NCBI RefSeq assembly: GCF_000346465.2 | Contig: NC_034013.1 | Span: 7,430,566 to 7,494,565, forward strand | DNA length: 64,000 nucleotides | Direction: 5' to 3' | Source of the DNA: Prunus persica | Lineage: Eukaryota; Streptophyta; Magnoliopsida; Rosales; Rosaceae | Part shown: in pieces, positions 20,324-33,600 of the stretch | Numbering within the stretch: the stretch's first letter is position 1 | Layout of the letters: every line of letters starts with the position of its first letter | Position numbers and translations under genes: made by a program | Notes under the pieces: model-generated | What the model was told of the DNA's origin: nothing | Databases searched by the model: none | Seen by the model: only the letters and a program-made list of their open reading frames with translations

Positions 20324-22014
20324 TGGAGTGGTTTGTGTATTTCAGTGTTTTAGCCATTGGATTTCACTCAAAAGTCACCAAATGGCTCCTCCCACCATAT
20401 TGTAATGTTCCCCAAGTTTTGGAATTAATATGATATCGTTTGGTCCATGAAATTGTACAATTCAGGTTCGTACGAAGTTCGTTCTGAAATGGAGTGGTTG
20501 GTGTATTGCATAGTTTTAGCCATCGAATTTCACTCAAAAGCCACCAAATGACTCCTCCCACCATATTATGATGTTCCCCAAGTTTTGGACTCAATCCGAT
20601 CTCGATTGGTCAATGAAATTGGACAATTCAGGATCGTACGAAGTTCGTGATTAAGTGGAATGGTTGGTGTATTGCATAGTTGTAGAGATTGGATTTCACT
20701 CAAAACCCCCCGAACGACTCCTCCCACCTTGTCATGATGTTCCCCAAGTTTTGGACTCAATCCGATATCAATTGGTCCATGAAATTGAAAAATTCATGAT
20801 CGTACGAAGTTCGTTCTGAAATGGGTGTATTGCAAAGTTTTAGACATCGGATTTCCCTCAAAACCCACGAAATGACTCCTCCCACCATATTATGATGTTC
20901 CCCAAGTTTGTACTCAATCCCATATCGAGTGGTCCATGAAACTGGACAGTTCAGGTTCGTACGAAGTTCGTGATGAAATGGAGTTGTTGCTGTATTGCAT
21001 AGTTTTAGCCATTGGATTTCACTCAAAGCCCACCAAATGCCTCCTCCCACCATATTATAATGTTCCCCAAGATGTGGACTCAGTCCGATATCAATTGGTC
21101 CACGAAATTGGACAATTCAGGTTCGTACGAAATTCGTTATGAAATGGAGTGGTTGGTGTATTGCATAGTTTTAGGCATTGGATTTCACTCAAAAATCACC
21201 AAATGACTCCACCCATCATATTATGATGTTCCCCAAGTTTTGTACTCAATCCGATATCGATTGGTCCATGAAATTGGACAATTCAGGTTCATACAAAGTT
21301 CGTTATGAAATGGACTGGTTGGTGTATTGCATAGTTTTAGCCATTGGATTTCACTCAAAACTCACCAAACGACTCCACCCATCATATTATGGTGTTCCCC
21401 AAGTTTTGTTCTCAATCCCATATCGAGTGGTCCATGAAATTGGACAATTCAGGTTTGTGCGAAGTTCGTGATGAAATGGAGTTGTTGGTGTTTTGGATAG
21501 TTTTAGCCATTGGATTTCACTCAAAAGTCACCAAATGACTCCTCCCACCATATTATGATGTTCCCCAAGTTTTGGACTCAATCCGATATCGATTGGTCCA
21601 TGAAATTGGACTATTCATGTTCGTACGAAGTTCCTTATGAAATGGAGAGGTTGGTTTATTGCATGGTTCAAGAGATAGGATTTCACTCAAACCCACAAAA
21701 TGACTCTTCCCACCATATTATGATGTTCCCCAAGTTTTGTACTCGATCTGATATGGATTGGTCCATGGAATCGGACAATTCAAGTACGTACTTAGTACGT
21801 TCTGAAATGGTGTGGTTGGTGTATTGCAAAGTTTTTGCCATTGGATTTCACTCAAAAGTCACCAAATGACTCCTCCCACCATATTATGATGTTCCCCAAG
21901 ATGTGGACTCAATCCGATATCGATTGGTCCACGAAATTGGACAATTCAAGTTCGTACGAAGTTCGTTATGAAAGGAGGGGGGTGGTGTATTGCATTGTTT
22001 TAGCCCTTGGATTT
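20324..22014 (-). repeat. Satellite between the truncated LTR and the full gypsy element
   Basis: About ten 166-bp monomers in the same orientation as the large right array. Several are shortened, for example at 20818, where ATGGGTGTATTGC has lost bases. The block ends in the left copy of the GATTT target duplication (22010-22014). Confidence 0.94.
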
Positions 22015-23362
22015 TGTTGTGTTCCTTCCAAGTGCCAATATATGGTTAGTATAATAGTACAAGTAAGGGTGTCGAACCACAGGGACCGATTGTACCTCTA
22101 TAAATTACTAGTTTTGAAAGAACCCTAGATAAAAATGAAAGTGACAATTTGAGAGTAGTTTTTGTGTTGTAAAATGCAAGAAGAATGTAGCAGTGAATGC
22201 TATATTGATGTAGAAAGAATAGGGAAGAGACCAGGGATTTCGAATTCACCATTGCAAAACTAATTCCATGTTTATAAAATTAAACCGTAATCAACTACCA
22301 ACCTATTTCCAGAGTTCGTTTTACATATATATGATCAGCCATATGATGTGTGGTTTTGATCGAATTCTCCTAATCTGCAACCTAGTTGGGATGTTCAACT
22401 TTGGTTCCAAGTTAAGAGTCATTAGCATGCAAGAAAACGTTAAAGAACCAAAGAAAATACACAGCATGATGTTTGCATAGCATTCTCTTCATTCATTCAC
22501 ATGTCTAACAAGATTAAGCATGATGTTTACTATAACCTTGTCTAGATAATCTGTAGGCGACTCTAATGGTGATCAAACATTAAAATTGACAAACAAATTG
22601 AACAATAGATTCAGTGAATGAAACAAGATACAGATTGATGAACTGAATACTTTAACTTAGAAACATGGATCAATGTTGCAAGGCTACATCGAAATCCCTA
22701 GCTATGAATTTAGTTACACATCAGGTTCAAAGAGATTAAAACAAAAATAAACAACATGAGCGAAAATAAATTCATGAGAGGAAACCCTTGAACCAATTCT
22801 GATGTTGAACTTCTCCAAGAACCACCTCTTGACCTGAGTCCTGATGGTGGAAATATATGGACGGCTAGGGTTTTAGTGTGCATGAAAGGAGAGAATAACC
22901 AAGAAGTCAGATCTAGGGTTGTGATATTCGTCCAAAATAAATAGGGGTTTTAAAAGTGGCTAAAAGGCAAGTTTTTATGAGGTAAACAAGGCTGCAAGAT
23001 GTTCCAAAGATATCCTAACGAATCAGCCTTTATTTTGCACGTTTTTGCCTTATTTGGCACCTCCAAATCAGGCTAGAAATCCCCATTGCTTTCCCATTCT
23101 GCTCTTAGTCTTCAAACAAGCCAGGTTCGCCTTGGATTCTTTATTTGGACTACAAAACAGGTCACGAAACTTTTTTCCACGTTTGAATAAGGGTCAGCTC
23201 CAAAAATGGCATGTTTTCATTTCTTTTGCCTTCAACTTGATCCTAAAGTATATGCAACTGCATACTAACACAAAATAGGATAAAACGCAACAAGTTTAAC
23301 TCAAAAACATCACAAATATACTAGAAATGGATGGTATAAATGTATAAATATATGAGTTATCA
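22015..23362 (-). repeat. 3' LTR of the gypsy element (left copy, 1,348 bp)
   Basis: It starts TGTTGTGTTCCTTCCAAG and ends ATATGAGTTATCA on the plus strand. In element orientation it begins TGATAACTC. The word CCACAGGGACCGATTG and the A/T-rich end are typical of plant gypsy LTRs. Short open frames shared with the other LTR copies reflect LTR identity, not genes. Confidence 0.95.
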
Positions 23363-23378
23363 AATACCCCCAAACCTG
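23363..23378 (-). other. Polypurine tract
   Basis: On the minus strand AGGTTTGGGGGTATT abuts the 3' LTR start (TGATAAC). This is the plus-strand primer of reverse transcription. Just upstream in the element is CTCGAGGACTAGCAAAA, a motif often seen before the tract in plant gypsy elements. Confidence 0.85.
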
Positions 23379-24690
23379 ATTTTTGCTAGTCCTCGAGCAA
23401 AACTGAAACTAAAAACACACAAGACAATAAAATCTAACTAGACCACTTTTGCAAGTTAAACGATTGCACTGAGCATGTGCAACAAGCCTTTAAACCCTTA
23501 GGTGTCCCTAGTAGGAGGAGTTATGTCTCCTGAGGGTTTACAGTGATGACTCCCACAAACATCTGCATACTTGCAAGCAAATTGGTTAAAGCATACTTAT
23601 AGCAAACTAATAAGAACCAATGAAAGCTTAGTCATACATTTGAACCACTAGTCTGCCACTTCAAAGAATCATATCATAAGTATAGTGTAAAAATAATAAT
23701 TACTCCATGTCCCATGATTTCAAAGACACCATACTCAAATGCCAAAGATAGAAATCGCCTCAACTCTAGTCCTCACAGATATCACTCAAATTTTCACTCA
23801 GATTTTAAGGTGTGGTCTCTCCTCAAACAAATGTGAGTGAAGTTATGTAAAAGGGAATCAAAATCCTCACATATGAAATATGAAATAAAAGCACAATTTT
23901 TGGACAGATCTCATGAAAGGAATTAAGCACTAAGAATATGGATAGCACACATACTTAGCAGCACCCATGAATACATCCCCAAAGATCAGCTAGGTGTTTC
24001 ACAAGGTGTGTAATGTAAGGCTTAGATCAGGGGCTATGAAAGAAAGGATAGGAAATACTAAAGCTTGGGACATACCAAAGTGTCTTCCTTGTGAAAGCAG
24101 CAAGCTCTCCTCTTGAATTGATCTTTCTTGTTTGTTCGTGGCATCCAGGACCCGTGCGATAATGGAAGGATTTAGAAATTACATCCTCTTTGATTCTTTT
24201 TCTTTTCTTTTCTTTTTCTAAAACTTTGTTTCTTTTTTCTTTCTTTTTTTCTACAATTCTAGCACACATACCTCGGTACATACCACTTTCTTGATGTAGA
24301 GCTCGAATTATCTTTGTCTTCATCACTTTGGTATTCCCCAAACTATAGGGTATAGCTGTAATGGGCTAAATATCTCATATTGAGATAAAAGGATATGGGG
24401 AAACAAATGTGAGAAAAGAAAATGGCTAAAAATTATTGGCTTCAAAATGGGGTAATGGCACACACATAAAGGTAAGAAATTAGGCCTTTTGGTGGTTAAG
24501 ACATGCATAGCCTAACATCGTCTCAATGAGTTCATTCATGAATGTTACCAAACACATGGTATCTGCAAAAGCGAACAATTCTTAGCATTCAATCAAACAA
24601 AAATAATGAGATAATTTGAAATGACATTGAAGCAAAAAGATAGGAGTACAAACACTTTAAACCGTCTCAAAGAAGTAAATAGGCTCAAAA
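23379..24690 (-). other. Internal 3' non-coding region of the gypsy element
   Basis: No recognisable domain. Where the integrase catalytic core should continue there is unrelated AT-rich sequence. A 104-codon lysine-rich frame at 24027-24341, with a run of Lys/Arg/Glu from a CTTTTTCTTTT tract, is not recognised and is probably chance. The region appears to be leader-like 3' DNA joined to the truncated integrase by a deletion. Confidence 0.6.
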
Positions 24691-27063
24691 TCACTCACTA
24701 GGGTAGTCTACTGCCACTAGTATGTATATGTATCTAAAAGAAGATGGGAATGGTCCCATGAAGTCAATTCCCCACACATCAAACAGCTCTACCACTAAAA
24801 TGTTGTTTAATGGCATTTCGTTACTGCGACTGATGCTCCCCATTTTCTGACACCTATCACACTTAGAGCAAAAATCAAAAGCATCTTTAAACAATGTAGG
24901 CCAAAAGAAACTAGATTGTAAAACCTTTAAAGCTGTCTTTTTAGCACTGAAATGACCTCCGCATGCCCATGCATGACTGAATGTTAGTATGCTTTGCTGC
25001 TCACTCTCTGGAACACATCTTCGAATGATTTGGTCAGGGCAATACTTGAACAAATAGGGCTCATCCCACATGTAGTGTTTCACCATTGAAAAGAACTTCT
25101 TTCTCTCCTGAAAAGTCAAATCATCTCTAATTACACCAGAAGCAAGATAATTGACAAAATCAGCATACCATGGCTCTTTATCTTGAATGATAAAGAGTTG
25201 TTCATCCGAGAATGATTCGTTGAGAGGCAAAATTTGTCCATCTCCATGGTTTTCATCAACAAGACGTGACAAGTGATCAGCAACAACATTTTCACTCCCT
25301 TTCTTGTCTCGAATTTCTAGGTCAAACTCCTGAAACAAGAGTATCCATCTGATCAAACGTGGTTTAGCATCTTTCTTGGTCAACAAAAACCTAAGAGCTG
25401 CATGATCAGAGTAAACAATAACTTTAGAGCCAACAAGATATGAACGAAATTTCTCTAAAGCAAAAACAACAGCAAGCAACTCCTTCTCAGTTGTAGAGTA
25501 ATTGAGTTGAGCATCGTTTAACGTCCGACTTGCATAGTAGATTACGTGTGGCAGCTTATTTACTCTTTGACCTAAAACAGCACCAATAGCATAGTCAGAG
25601 GCATCACACATTAGCTCAAAAGGCAAAGACCAATCTAGTGCCATAATGATAGGAGCAGAGGTTAGTTCACGTTTCAAGGTATTAAATGCATTCATACAAT
25701 CTTTATCAAAGTGAAATACAACATCTTTGGCCAAAAGATTGCACAATGGATGAGTGATCTTGGAAAAATCCTTAATGAAACGACGATAAAAACCAGCATG
25801 TCCTAGAAAGCTTCTCACTCCCTTCACTGAAGCAGGGGCTGCCATATTTGAGATGATGTCAATTTTTGTTTTGTCAACTTCAATACCCTTGTTGGATATT
25901 ACATGCCCCAACACAACACCTTGTTTCACCATAAATTGACACTTTTCCCAATTGAGAATCAAATTTGTTTCCTGACATCTTTGAAGCACTAGAGAGAGAT
26001 GGTTAAAACAATTATCAAAAGAAGAACCAAAAACTGAAAAATCGTCCATGAATACCTCAATAAATCTCTCAATCATATCTGAAAAGATTGCCAGCATACA
26101 TCTTTGGAATGTTGCTGGGGCATTGCAAAGGCCAAAAGGCATCCTCCTATATGCAAAAGTGCCAAAAGGACAGGTGAATGTAGTCTTCTCTTGATCTTCC
26201 GGAGCAATCACAATTTGATTATAACCTGAATATCCATCAAGAAAACAATAATATGAGTGACCAGCTAATCGCTCAAGCATTTGATCAATAAAAGGCATAG
26301 GAAAATAATCTTTTCTAGTGTCTGAATTCAACTTCCTGTAATCGGTGCAAACACGCCAACTAGCTGTAGGTCTCGTTTGAACAAGCTCTTTATGCTCATT
26401 TTTTACCACTATGATTCCAATCCTCTTAGGCACTACGTGAACAGCGCTGACCCATTTGCTATCAGAAATCGGGTATATGATACCCACATCTAGCAACTTC
26501 AGCACTTCAGCTCTCACTACTTCCTTCATGTGTGGATTGAGCCTTCTTTGTGGTTCATGAGTTGGTTTTGCTCCCTCCTCCAATAAAATTCGATGCATAC
26601 ATATGGTAGGGCTTATTCCCTTGATATCTGCAATAGACCAACCAATGGCTGATTTGAACTCTTTTAGCACCCTAATTAGCTTATCTTCTTCCAAAGGGGT
26701 GAGGTCAGGTGCTATTATAACTGGGAGAGTTTCAAACTCAGCTAGGTAAGCATATTTTAGATGTGATGGAAGTGGTTTAAGGTCAAGTTTTGGAGGTTTA
26801 ACAATAGAAGGGATCAGATGTGTGGCAGACGGTTCTAATGGCTCTATAAGAGGTGAAAAAGTGGAGGGATATTGTTTTAATGCTTCCAAGGGAGCCACCA
26901 TCTCCATGAGCACTTCTTCATCGAAGTCATTTTGAGATTGACTAAAAACATATTGTAATGGATCATTGGATTGTGCCAGCAAAAACTTAGAGAAAACAAG
27001 TGAATCAAGTACATCAATCGAACAACAATCAATTTGAACTAGAAGGGTGAGAAAGAGATTCAA
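24691..27063 (-). pseudogene. Gypsy pol: reverse transcriptase, RNase H and truncated integrase
   Basis: This is an open frame of about 790 codons. Reverse transcriptase spans roughly residues 170-400 and has [35 protein letters not shown] and a catalytic FMDD box. RNase H follows with Asp in [13 protein letters not shown], Glu in [12 protein letters not shown] and Asp in [10 protein letters not shown]. The integrase zinc-binding region ([21 protein letters not shown]) and the first catalytic Asp ([12 protein letters not shown]) are present. The frame then ends at AVDYPSE and a TGA, without the second Asp or the Glu of the DDE triad. The N-terminal overlap with the protease frame at 27029-27063 shows that pol was one frame, broken by a 1-base shift near 27030. 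It cannot integrate on its own. Confidence 0.92.
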
Positions 27064-28063
27064 ACACTTTGAATTGTACAGTTTCTCCTAGCACAGTCAT
27101 GGTGAGGAGACCATTTTGCACATCTATGATCGTCTTTGCCGTGGCCATAAAGGGTCTCCCAAGCAAAATAGGTAACTCACGATCATGTAGAGGAGCCTCT
27201 TCCATGTCCAACACTACAAAATCAGCAGGCAAAATTAGTTTGTCAACTTGAACTAAGATATCTTCCACTATACCTCTTGGATATTTCACTGATCGATCAG
27301 CAAGTTGCAATGAAATAGTTGTTGCCTTCAAACCCCCCAAACCTAATTGAAGATACACTGAATAGGGCATTAAATTGATGCTAGCCCCCAAGTCAAGCAT
27401 AGCCTTTTCAACTAGCTTGTCACCAATGGTGATATTGATAGAAAAACTGCCCGGATCCTTGAGTTTTGGTGGGAGCTTTCTTTGAAGCACAGCACTTACA
27501 TTTTCAGACACCATCACCTTCTCATTAGGTCCATACTTCCTCTTATAAGTGTGTAGCTCCTTGAAAAATTTCCCATACGCTGGCATATTCCTAATGACAT
27601 CAAGCAAAGGTAAATTAACATTCACTTTACTTAATTTATCAAAAATTTCTTTAAATGACTTATCCTGCTTGCTTTTGGCAAGTCTTCCAGGAAATGGAAT
27701 GGGTGGAGAGTAAGGTTTTTCAGCCTTGTGAAAATTTGGAGCTTCAAACGAAGAAGTGGCATTGCTTGGATCGTCATTCAGTTTCTCATTCTCTTCTTGA
27801 GTAGGACCTGCATTCACATGATCAGATTCATTAGTAACTTCATTGCCAACTCCATTATTAATAACCTTACCACTTCTAAGTGTTATGACCGCTTTGGCTT
27901 GCTCTTGGTTCCTTTGAAGTATCACCGGTTGGCTTGGAAATTTTCCGGGTTCTCTTTGACTCAAAGCATCAGCAATCTGACCTAATTGTGTCTCCATTTT
28001 GGTTAGAGCAGCTGAATGTTGTTGGAGAGTACTATTGGTAGTTTGCTGGAATTGAACGGTGTT
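27029..28063 (-). pseudogene. Gypsy aspartic protease segment
   Basis: The open frame continues directly from gag past an in-frame TAA (28066-28064). It contains METQLGQIADALSQREPG and VITLRSGKVI, then the retropepsin region: the active-site Asp in MLDLGASINLMPYS and the conserved ILLGRPFMATAKTIIDV. The enzyme would process the polyprotein. The frame ends at HPSSSN and a TGA at 27029, where a 1-base shift separates it from the RT frame. Confidence 0.88.
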
Positions 28064-29255
28064 TTAAGCTAGCATTTTGACCGTATCTTCAAGCGTAGTG
28101 GCAGGCTTTGGTTGGAAATTTTGAAATTGATTGTTATTCTTCCATGAGAGATTGGGATGATCTCTCCAACCAGGGTTATATGTATTAGAGAATGGGTCAT
28201 TCCTGGGCCTCTGATTGTAAGAATTCATGAGATTCACTTGCTCTTGAACGAATTCGGGATAAGCCTCACTAGCCGAGCATTGATAAGTAGGATGACCTGG
28301 TATGTTGCAAATGGCACACACCTCAGCTATCTTAGGCACCATATTGAGCATAGAATCGAGCTTCTTTTCCAAACTAGCCACCTGCAAGGCAAGATCATTA
28401 TTAGAACTCATTTCATACACTCCAACTCGTTTACCTCTTGTATCTTTGTGTTGAGCATTAGATCCCAACATCTCATAAATGTTATATGACTCTTGAGCAT
28501 TTTTTTTCTTCAAAGCTCCACCTGCTGCATTATCAACAGTCAATTGACATGTTTGGGTTAGTCCATCATAAAAAATTTGCATTTGTAAGTAAAGAGGTAA
28601 CCATGATGTGGACATTGCAGCAACAGCCCTTTGAAACGCTCCCAACATTCATTGAAAGGTTCTCCATCATCTTGTTTAAAGTTAAAGATTTGCCCTCTCA
28701 AAGTAGCTGTCTTTTTAGTAGAGAAGAACTTATCCAAAAATTTCTTAGCTACAGCATCCCAAGTGGTGAGCGAACCAGGTGCTAAAGTCATTAGCCAACC
28801 CTTTGCTCTATCTTTCAATATATAAGGAAAAACCCTCATCCTCAGATTTGCTTCAGTCACTCCCTGCAAAGGTAAACCACTCACAACATTGAAGAATTCC
28901 TTAATATGGGCTAATGGATCTTCATTAGGTAAACCATAAAAAGAAGGAAGCATGTGAAAATGTGAAGATTTGAGATCATAATTTCTAGCTTCAGTAGGCA
29001 GCAAGATGCACAAGGGGAATTTGGTATAACCGGTTAAGCATAATCCTCCAAAGCTCGATTTTCATCGTTATTGTCAGCCATCTCTTCTTCTCTGTCAGAA
29101 TTAGAGTTATCGAAAGAATCTAGACTCGTTGGGCCAGAAGAACTATTGTCCTCTTCTACACTGCTAGTCTGGGCACTAGCTGATACAGACTTCTCAAAAG
29201 TGTTGCTCTTCAACCATTCAAGTCTTTGGCCTATCTCAGCAAGTGTATCTGACAT
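28064..29255 (-). pseudogene. Gypsy gag, disrupted
   Basis: The start is ATG at 29255 (MSDTLAEIGQRLEWLKS), about 75 nt after the primer-binding site. An acidic Ser/Asp/Glu segment ends at a TAA near 29034. In a shifted frame from about 29013 comes the capsid-like Retrotrans_gag region (LPSFYGLPNEDPLAHIKEF, DRAKGWLMTLAPGS, FLDKFFSTKKTA, GEPFNECWERFKGLLLQCP). A further 1-base shift near 28602 leads to the frame with YLQMQIFYDGL, a CCHC zinc knuckle (CAICNIPGHPTYQC) and KPATTLEDTVKMLA, closed by TAA at 28066-28064. At least three lesions are present, so no full Gag can be made. The product would form the particle and bind RNA. Confidence 0.88.
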
Positions 29256-29327
29256 AGACTACCTAAGAAACAAAAATAAAACGAAATTAGGGTTTGAGAA
29301 AAAGCAATTATAGAGGACTGAAATCAG

Positions 29328-29345
29328 TCCCCGGCAACGGCGCCA
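29328..29345 (-). other. Primer-binding site complementary to tRNA-Asp
   Basis: The minus strand reads TGGCGCCGTTGCCGGGGA, complementary to the 3' end of plant tRNA-Asp(GUC), 6 nt from the 5' LTR. tRNA-Asp priming is typical of Athila-type gypsy elements. Confidence 0.9.
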
Positions 29346-29351
29346 AAATTT

Positions 29352-30698
29352 TGTTGTGTTCCTTCCAAGTGCCAATATATGGTTAGTATAATGGTACAAG
29401 TAAGGGTGTCGAACCACAGGGACCGATTGGACCTCTATAAATTACTAGTTTTGAAAGAACCCTAGATAAAAATGAAAGTGACAATTTGAGAGTAGTTTTT
29501 GTGTTGTAAAATGCAAGAAGAATGTAGCAGTGAATGCTATTTGATGTAGAAAGAATAGGGAAGAAACCAGGGATTTCGAATTCACCATTGCAAAACTAAT
29601 TCCATGTTTATAAAATTAAACCGTACTCAACTACCAACCTATTTCCAGAGTTCGTTTTACATATATATGATCAGCCATATGATGTGTGGTTTTGATCGAA
29701 TTCTCCTAATCTGCAACCTAGTTGGGATGTTCAACTTTGGTTCCAAGTTAAGAGTCATTAGCATGCAAGAAAACGTTAAAGAACCAAAGAAAATACACAG
29801 CATGATGTTTGCATAGCATTCTCTTCATTCATTCACATGTCTAACAAGATTAAGCATGATGTTTACTATAACCTTGTCTAGATAATCTGTAGGCGACTCT
29901 AATGGTGATCAAACATTAAAATTAACAAACAAATTGAACAATAGATTCAGTGAATGAAACAAGAAACAGATTGATGAACTGAATACTTTAACTTAGAAAC
30001 ATGGATCAATGTTGCAAGGCTACATCGAAATCCCTAGCTATGAATTTAGTTACACATCAGGTTCAAAGAGATTAAAACAAAAATAAACAACATGAGCGAA
30101 AATAAATTCATGAGAGGAAACCCTTGAACCAATTCTGATGTTGAACTTCTCCAAGAACCACCTCTTGACCTGAGTCCTGATGGTGGAAATATATGGACGG
30201 CTAAGGTTTTAGTGTGCATGAAAGGAGAGAATAACCAAGAAGTCAGATCTAGGGTTGCGAAATTCGTCCAAAATAAATAGGGGTTTTAAAAGTGGCTAAA
30301 AGGCAAGTTTTTATGGGGTAAACAAGGCTGCAAGATGTTCCAAAGATATCCTAACGAATCAGCCTTTATTTTGCACATTTTTGCCTTATTTGGCACCTTC
30401 AAATCAGGCTAGAAATCCCCATTGCTTTCCCATTTTGCTCTTAGTCTTCAAACAAGCCAGGTTCGCCTTGGATTCTTTATTTGGACTACAAAACAGGTCA
30501 CGAAACTTGTTTCCACGTTTGAATAAGGGTTAGCTCCAAAAATGGCATGTTTTCATTTCTTTTGCCTTCAACTTGATCCTAAAGTATATGCAACTGCATA
30601 CTAACACAAAATAGGATAAAACGCAACAAGTTTAACTCAAAAACATCACAAATATACTAGAAATGGATGGTATAAATGTATAAATATATGAGTTAGCA
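29352..30698 (-). repeat. 5' LTR of the gypsy element (right copy, 1,347 bp)
   Basis: It starts TGTTGTGTTCCTTCC on the plus strand and ends ATATGAGTTAGCA, followed by the GATTT duplication. It differs from the left LTR by scattered substitutions and one 1-base indel (CTATTTGATG against CTATATTGATG). In element orientation this LTR drives transcription leftward. Confidence 0.95.
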
Positions 30699-33600
30699 GA
30701 TTTCACACAAATAGACTCTCCCACTATATTATGATGTGACCTAAGTTTTGGACTCAATCCGGTATCGATTGGGCCACGAAATTGGACAATTCAGGTTCGT
30801 ATGATGTTCTTTCTGAAATGGAGTGGTTAGTGTATTGCATAGTTCTAGAGATTGGATTTGACTCAAAACCCACTAAATGACTCCTCCCACCAGATTATGA
30901 TGTTCCCCAAGTTTTGGACTCAATCCGATATCGATTGGTCCATGAAATTGGACAATTCAGGTTCATACGAACTTCGTTCTGAAATGGAGTGGTTGGCGCA
31001 TTGTATAGTTCTAGAGATTTGATTTCACTCAAAACCCACCAACTGACTCCTCCCACAATATTATGATGTTCCGCAAGTTTTGGACTCAATCCGATATCGA
31101 TTGGTCCATGAATTCGCACAATTCCGTTTCGTACGACGTTCGTTCTAAAATGCAGTGGTTGGTCCATGCCATTGTTTTTGCCATCAGATTGCGCTCAAAA
31201 CTCACCAAATGACTACTCCCAGAACATTATGATGTTCCCCTAGTTTTGCACTCAATCCAATATCGATTGGTCCATGAAATTGGACTATTCAGGCTCGTAC
31301 GAAGTTTGTTATGACAGGGAGTGGTTGGTGTATTGCATAGTTTTAGAGATTGGACTTCACTCAAAACCCACCAAATGACTCCTCCCACCATATTATGATG
31401 TTCCCCAAGTTTAGGACTCAATCGGATATCGATTGGTCGATGAAATTGGTCAATTCAGGTTCGTATCAAGTTCATTCTTAAATGGAGTGGTTGGTGTATT
31501 GTATGGTTTTAGAGATTGGATTTCACTCAAACCCCACCAAATGACTCCCCCCAAAATATTATGAAGTTCCCCATGTTTTGGACTCAATCCGATATCGATT
31601 GGTCGATGAAATCGGAATATTCAGGTTCATACGAAGTTCGTTCTGAAATGGATTGGTTGGTGTATTGCATAGTTTTGGCAATTGGATTTCACTCAAAACT
31701 CACCAAATGACTCCTCCCGCAACATTATGGTGTTCCCCAAGTTTTACACTCAATCCGATATTGATTTTTCCATGAAATTAAACAATTCAGGTTTGTACGA
31801 AGTTCGTTATGAAATGGAGTGGTTGGTGTACTGTATAGTTCAAGAGATTGGATTTCACTCAAAACCCACGAAATGACTCCTGCCACAATATTATGATGGT
31901 CCCCGAGTTTTGGACTCAATCCGATATTGATTGGTCCACGAAATCGGACAATTCAGTTTCGAACGAAGTTCGTTTCGAAATGTTGTGGTTGGTGTATTTC
32001 ACAGTTTTGGCCACAGAATTTCACTCAAACCCCACCAAATGACTATTCCCACTATATTACGATGTTCCCTAAGTTTTGGACTCAATCCGATATCGACTGG
32101 TCTCAAAAATTGGCCAATTCAGGTTCGTACGAAGTTCGTGCTAAAATGGAGTGGTTGGTGTATTGTGTAGTCTCTAGAGATTGGATTTCACTCAAAACGA
32201 ACCAACTAACTCCTCTCACAATATTATGATGTTCCCCAAGTTTTGGACTCAATCCGATATCGATTGGTCCATGAAATTGGACAATTCAGGTTCGTACAAT
32301 GCTCGTTCTAAAATGGAGTGGTTGGTGTATTGCAAAGTTCTAGAGATTGGATTTCGCTCAAAACCCACCAAATACCTCCTCGCACTATATTATGACATTC
32401 CCCAAGTTTTGGACTGAATCCGACTTCGATTGGTCCTTGAAATCGGACAATTCAGGTTCGTACGAAGTTCATTCTGAAATGGAGTGGTCGGTGTACTGCA
32501 TAGTTCTAGAGATTGGATTTAACTCAAAACCCACCAAAAGACATCTCCCACTATATTATGATGTTCCCCAAGTTTTTGACTCAATCCGATATCGATTACT
32601 CCACGAAATTGGATAATGAAGGTTCGTATGAAGTTCATTCTGAGATGGAGTGGATGGTGTGTTGCATAGTTTAGCTATTGGATTTCACTCAAAAGTGACC
32701 AAATGACTCCTCCCATCATATTACGATGATCCCCAAGTTTTGGGCTCAATCCGATATCGATTGGTCTAAGAAATTGGACTATTCATGTTCGTACGAAGTC
32801 CGTTCTGTACTGCAGCGGTTGGGGTATTTCAAAGTTTTCGCTATTGGATTTCACTCAAAACCCACAAAATGACTACACCCACGATATTATGATGTTCCCC
32901 AAGTTTTGAACTCAATCCGATATTGATTGGCCCATGAAATCGAACAATTCAGGTTTGTACGAAGTTCGTTACAAAATGCAGTGGTTAGGGTATTTCATAG
33001 TTTTAGCCATTGGATTTCACTCAAAACTCACCAAATGACTCCTCCCACCATATTATGATGTTCGCCAAGCTTTGGACTCAATACATTATCGATTTGGTCC
33101 ATGAAATCGGACAATTTAGGTTCGAACGAAGTTCGTTCTGAAATGGAGTGTTGGTGTATTGCATTGTTTTGGCCTTTGGATTTCACCCAAAACTCACAAA
33201 ATGACTCCTCCCACAACATTATGATGTTCCCCAAGTTTTGGACTCAATCCGACATCGATTGGTCCATGAAATTGGACAATTCAGGTTCATACGATGTTCG
33301 TGCTGAAATGGACTCGTTGGTGTATTGCATAGTTCTAGAGATTGGATTTCACTCAAAACCCCCCAAATGACTCCTCGCACAATTTTATGATGTTCCCCAA
33401 GTTTTGCACTCCCTCCGATATCATTTAGCCCATGAAATTGGACAATTCAGGTTCGTACGAAGTTCCTTATGAAATGGAGTGGTTGGTGTATTGTATAGTT
33501 CTAGAAATTGGATTTCACACAAAACCCACCAAATGACTAGGTCAGTATTACGATGTTCCCCAAGTTTTGGAGTGAATCCGATTTCGATTGGACCATGAAA

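Larger units (their letters stand above)
22015..30698 (-). mobile_element. Ty3/gypsy LTR retrotransposon, full-length but defective, 8,684 bp
   Basis: LTRs at 22015-23362 and 29352-30698 begin TG and end CA, and a GATTT duplication flanks them (22010-22014, 30699-30703). The minus strand carries, in order, a tRNA-Asp primer site, gag with a zinc knuckle, aspartic protease, reverse transcriptase, RNase H and the start of integrase, then a polypurine tract. The protease-RT-RNase H-integrase order is Ty3/gypsy; the tRNA-Asp primer suggests an Athila-like lineage (inference). Frame breaks in gag, between protease and RT, and a missing integrase catalytic core make it non-autonomous. By eye the LTRs differ at about 17 of 1,348 positions, which implies a young insertion. 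Confidence 0.95.

Noticed and set aside
22268..22480. 70-codon frame repeated almost identically at 29604-29816, and a 77-codon frame at 20083 and 23045
   Set aside because: They lie inside LTR copies. Their conservation is simply LTR identity.
24027..24341. Lys-rich 104-codon frame as an extra retroelement gene
   Set aside because: The basic tract comes from a low-complexity CTTTTTCTTTT run. I recognise no domain, and the frame is short for the region.
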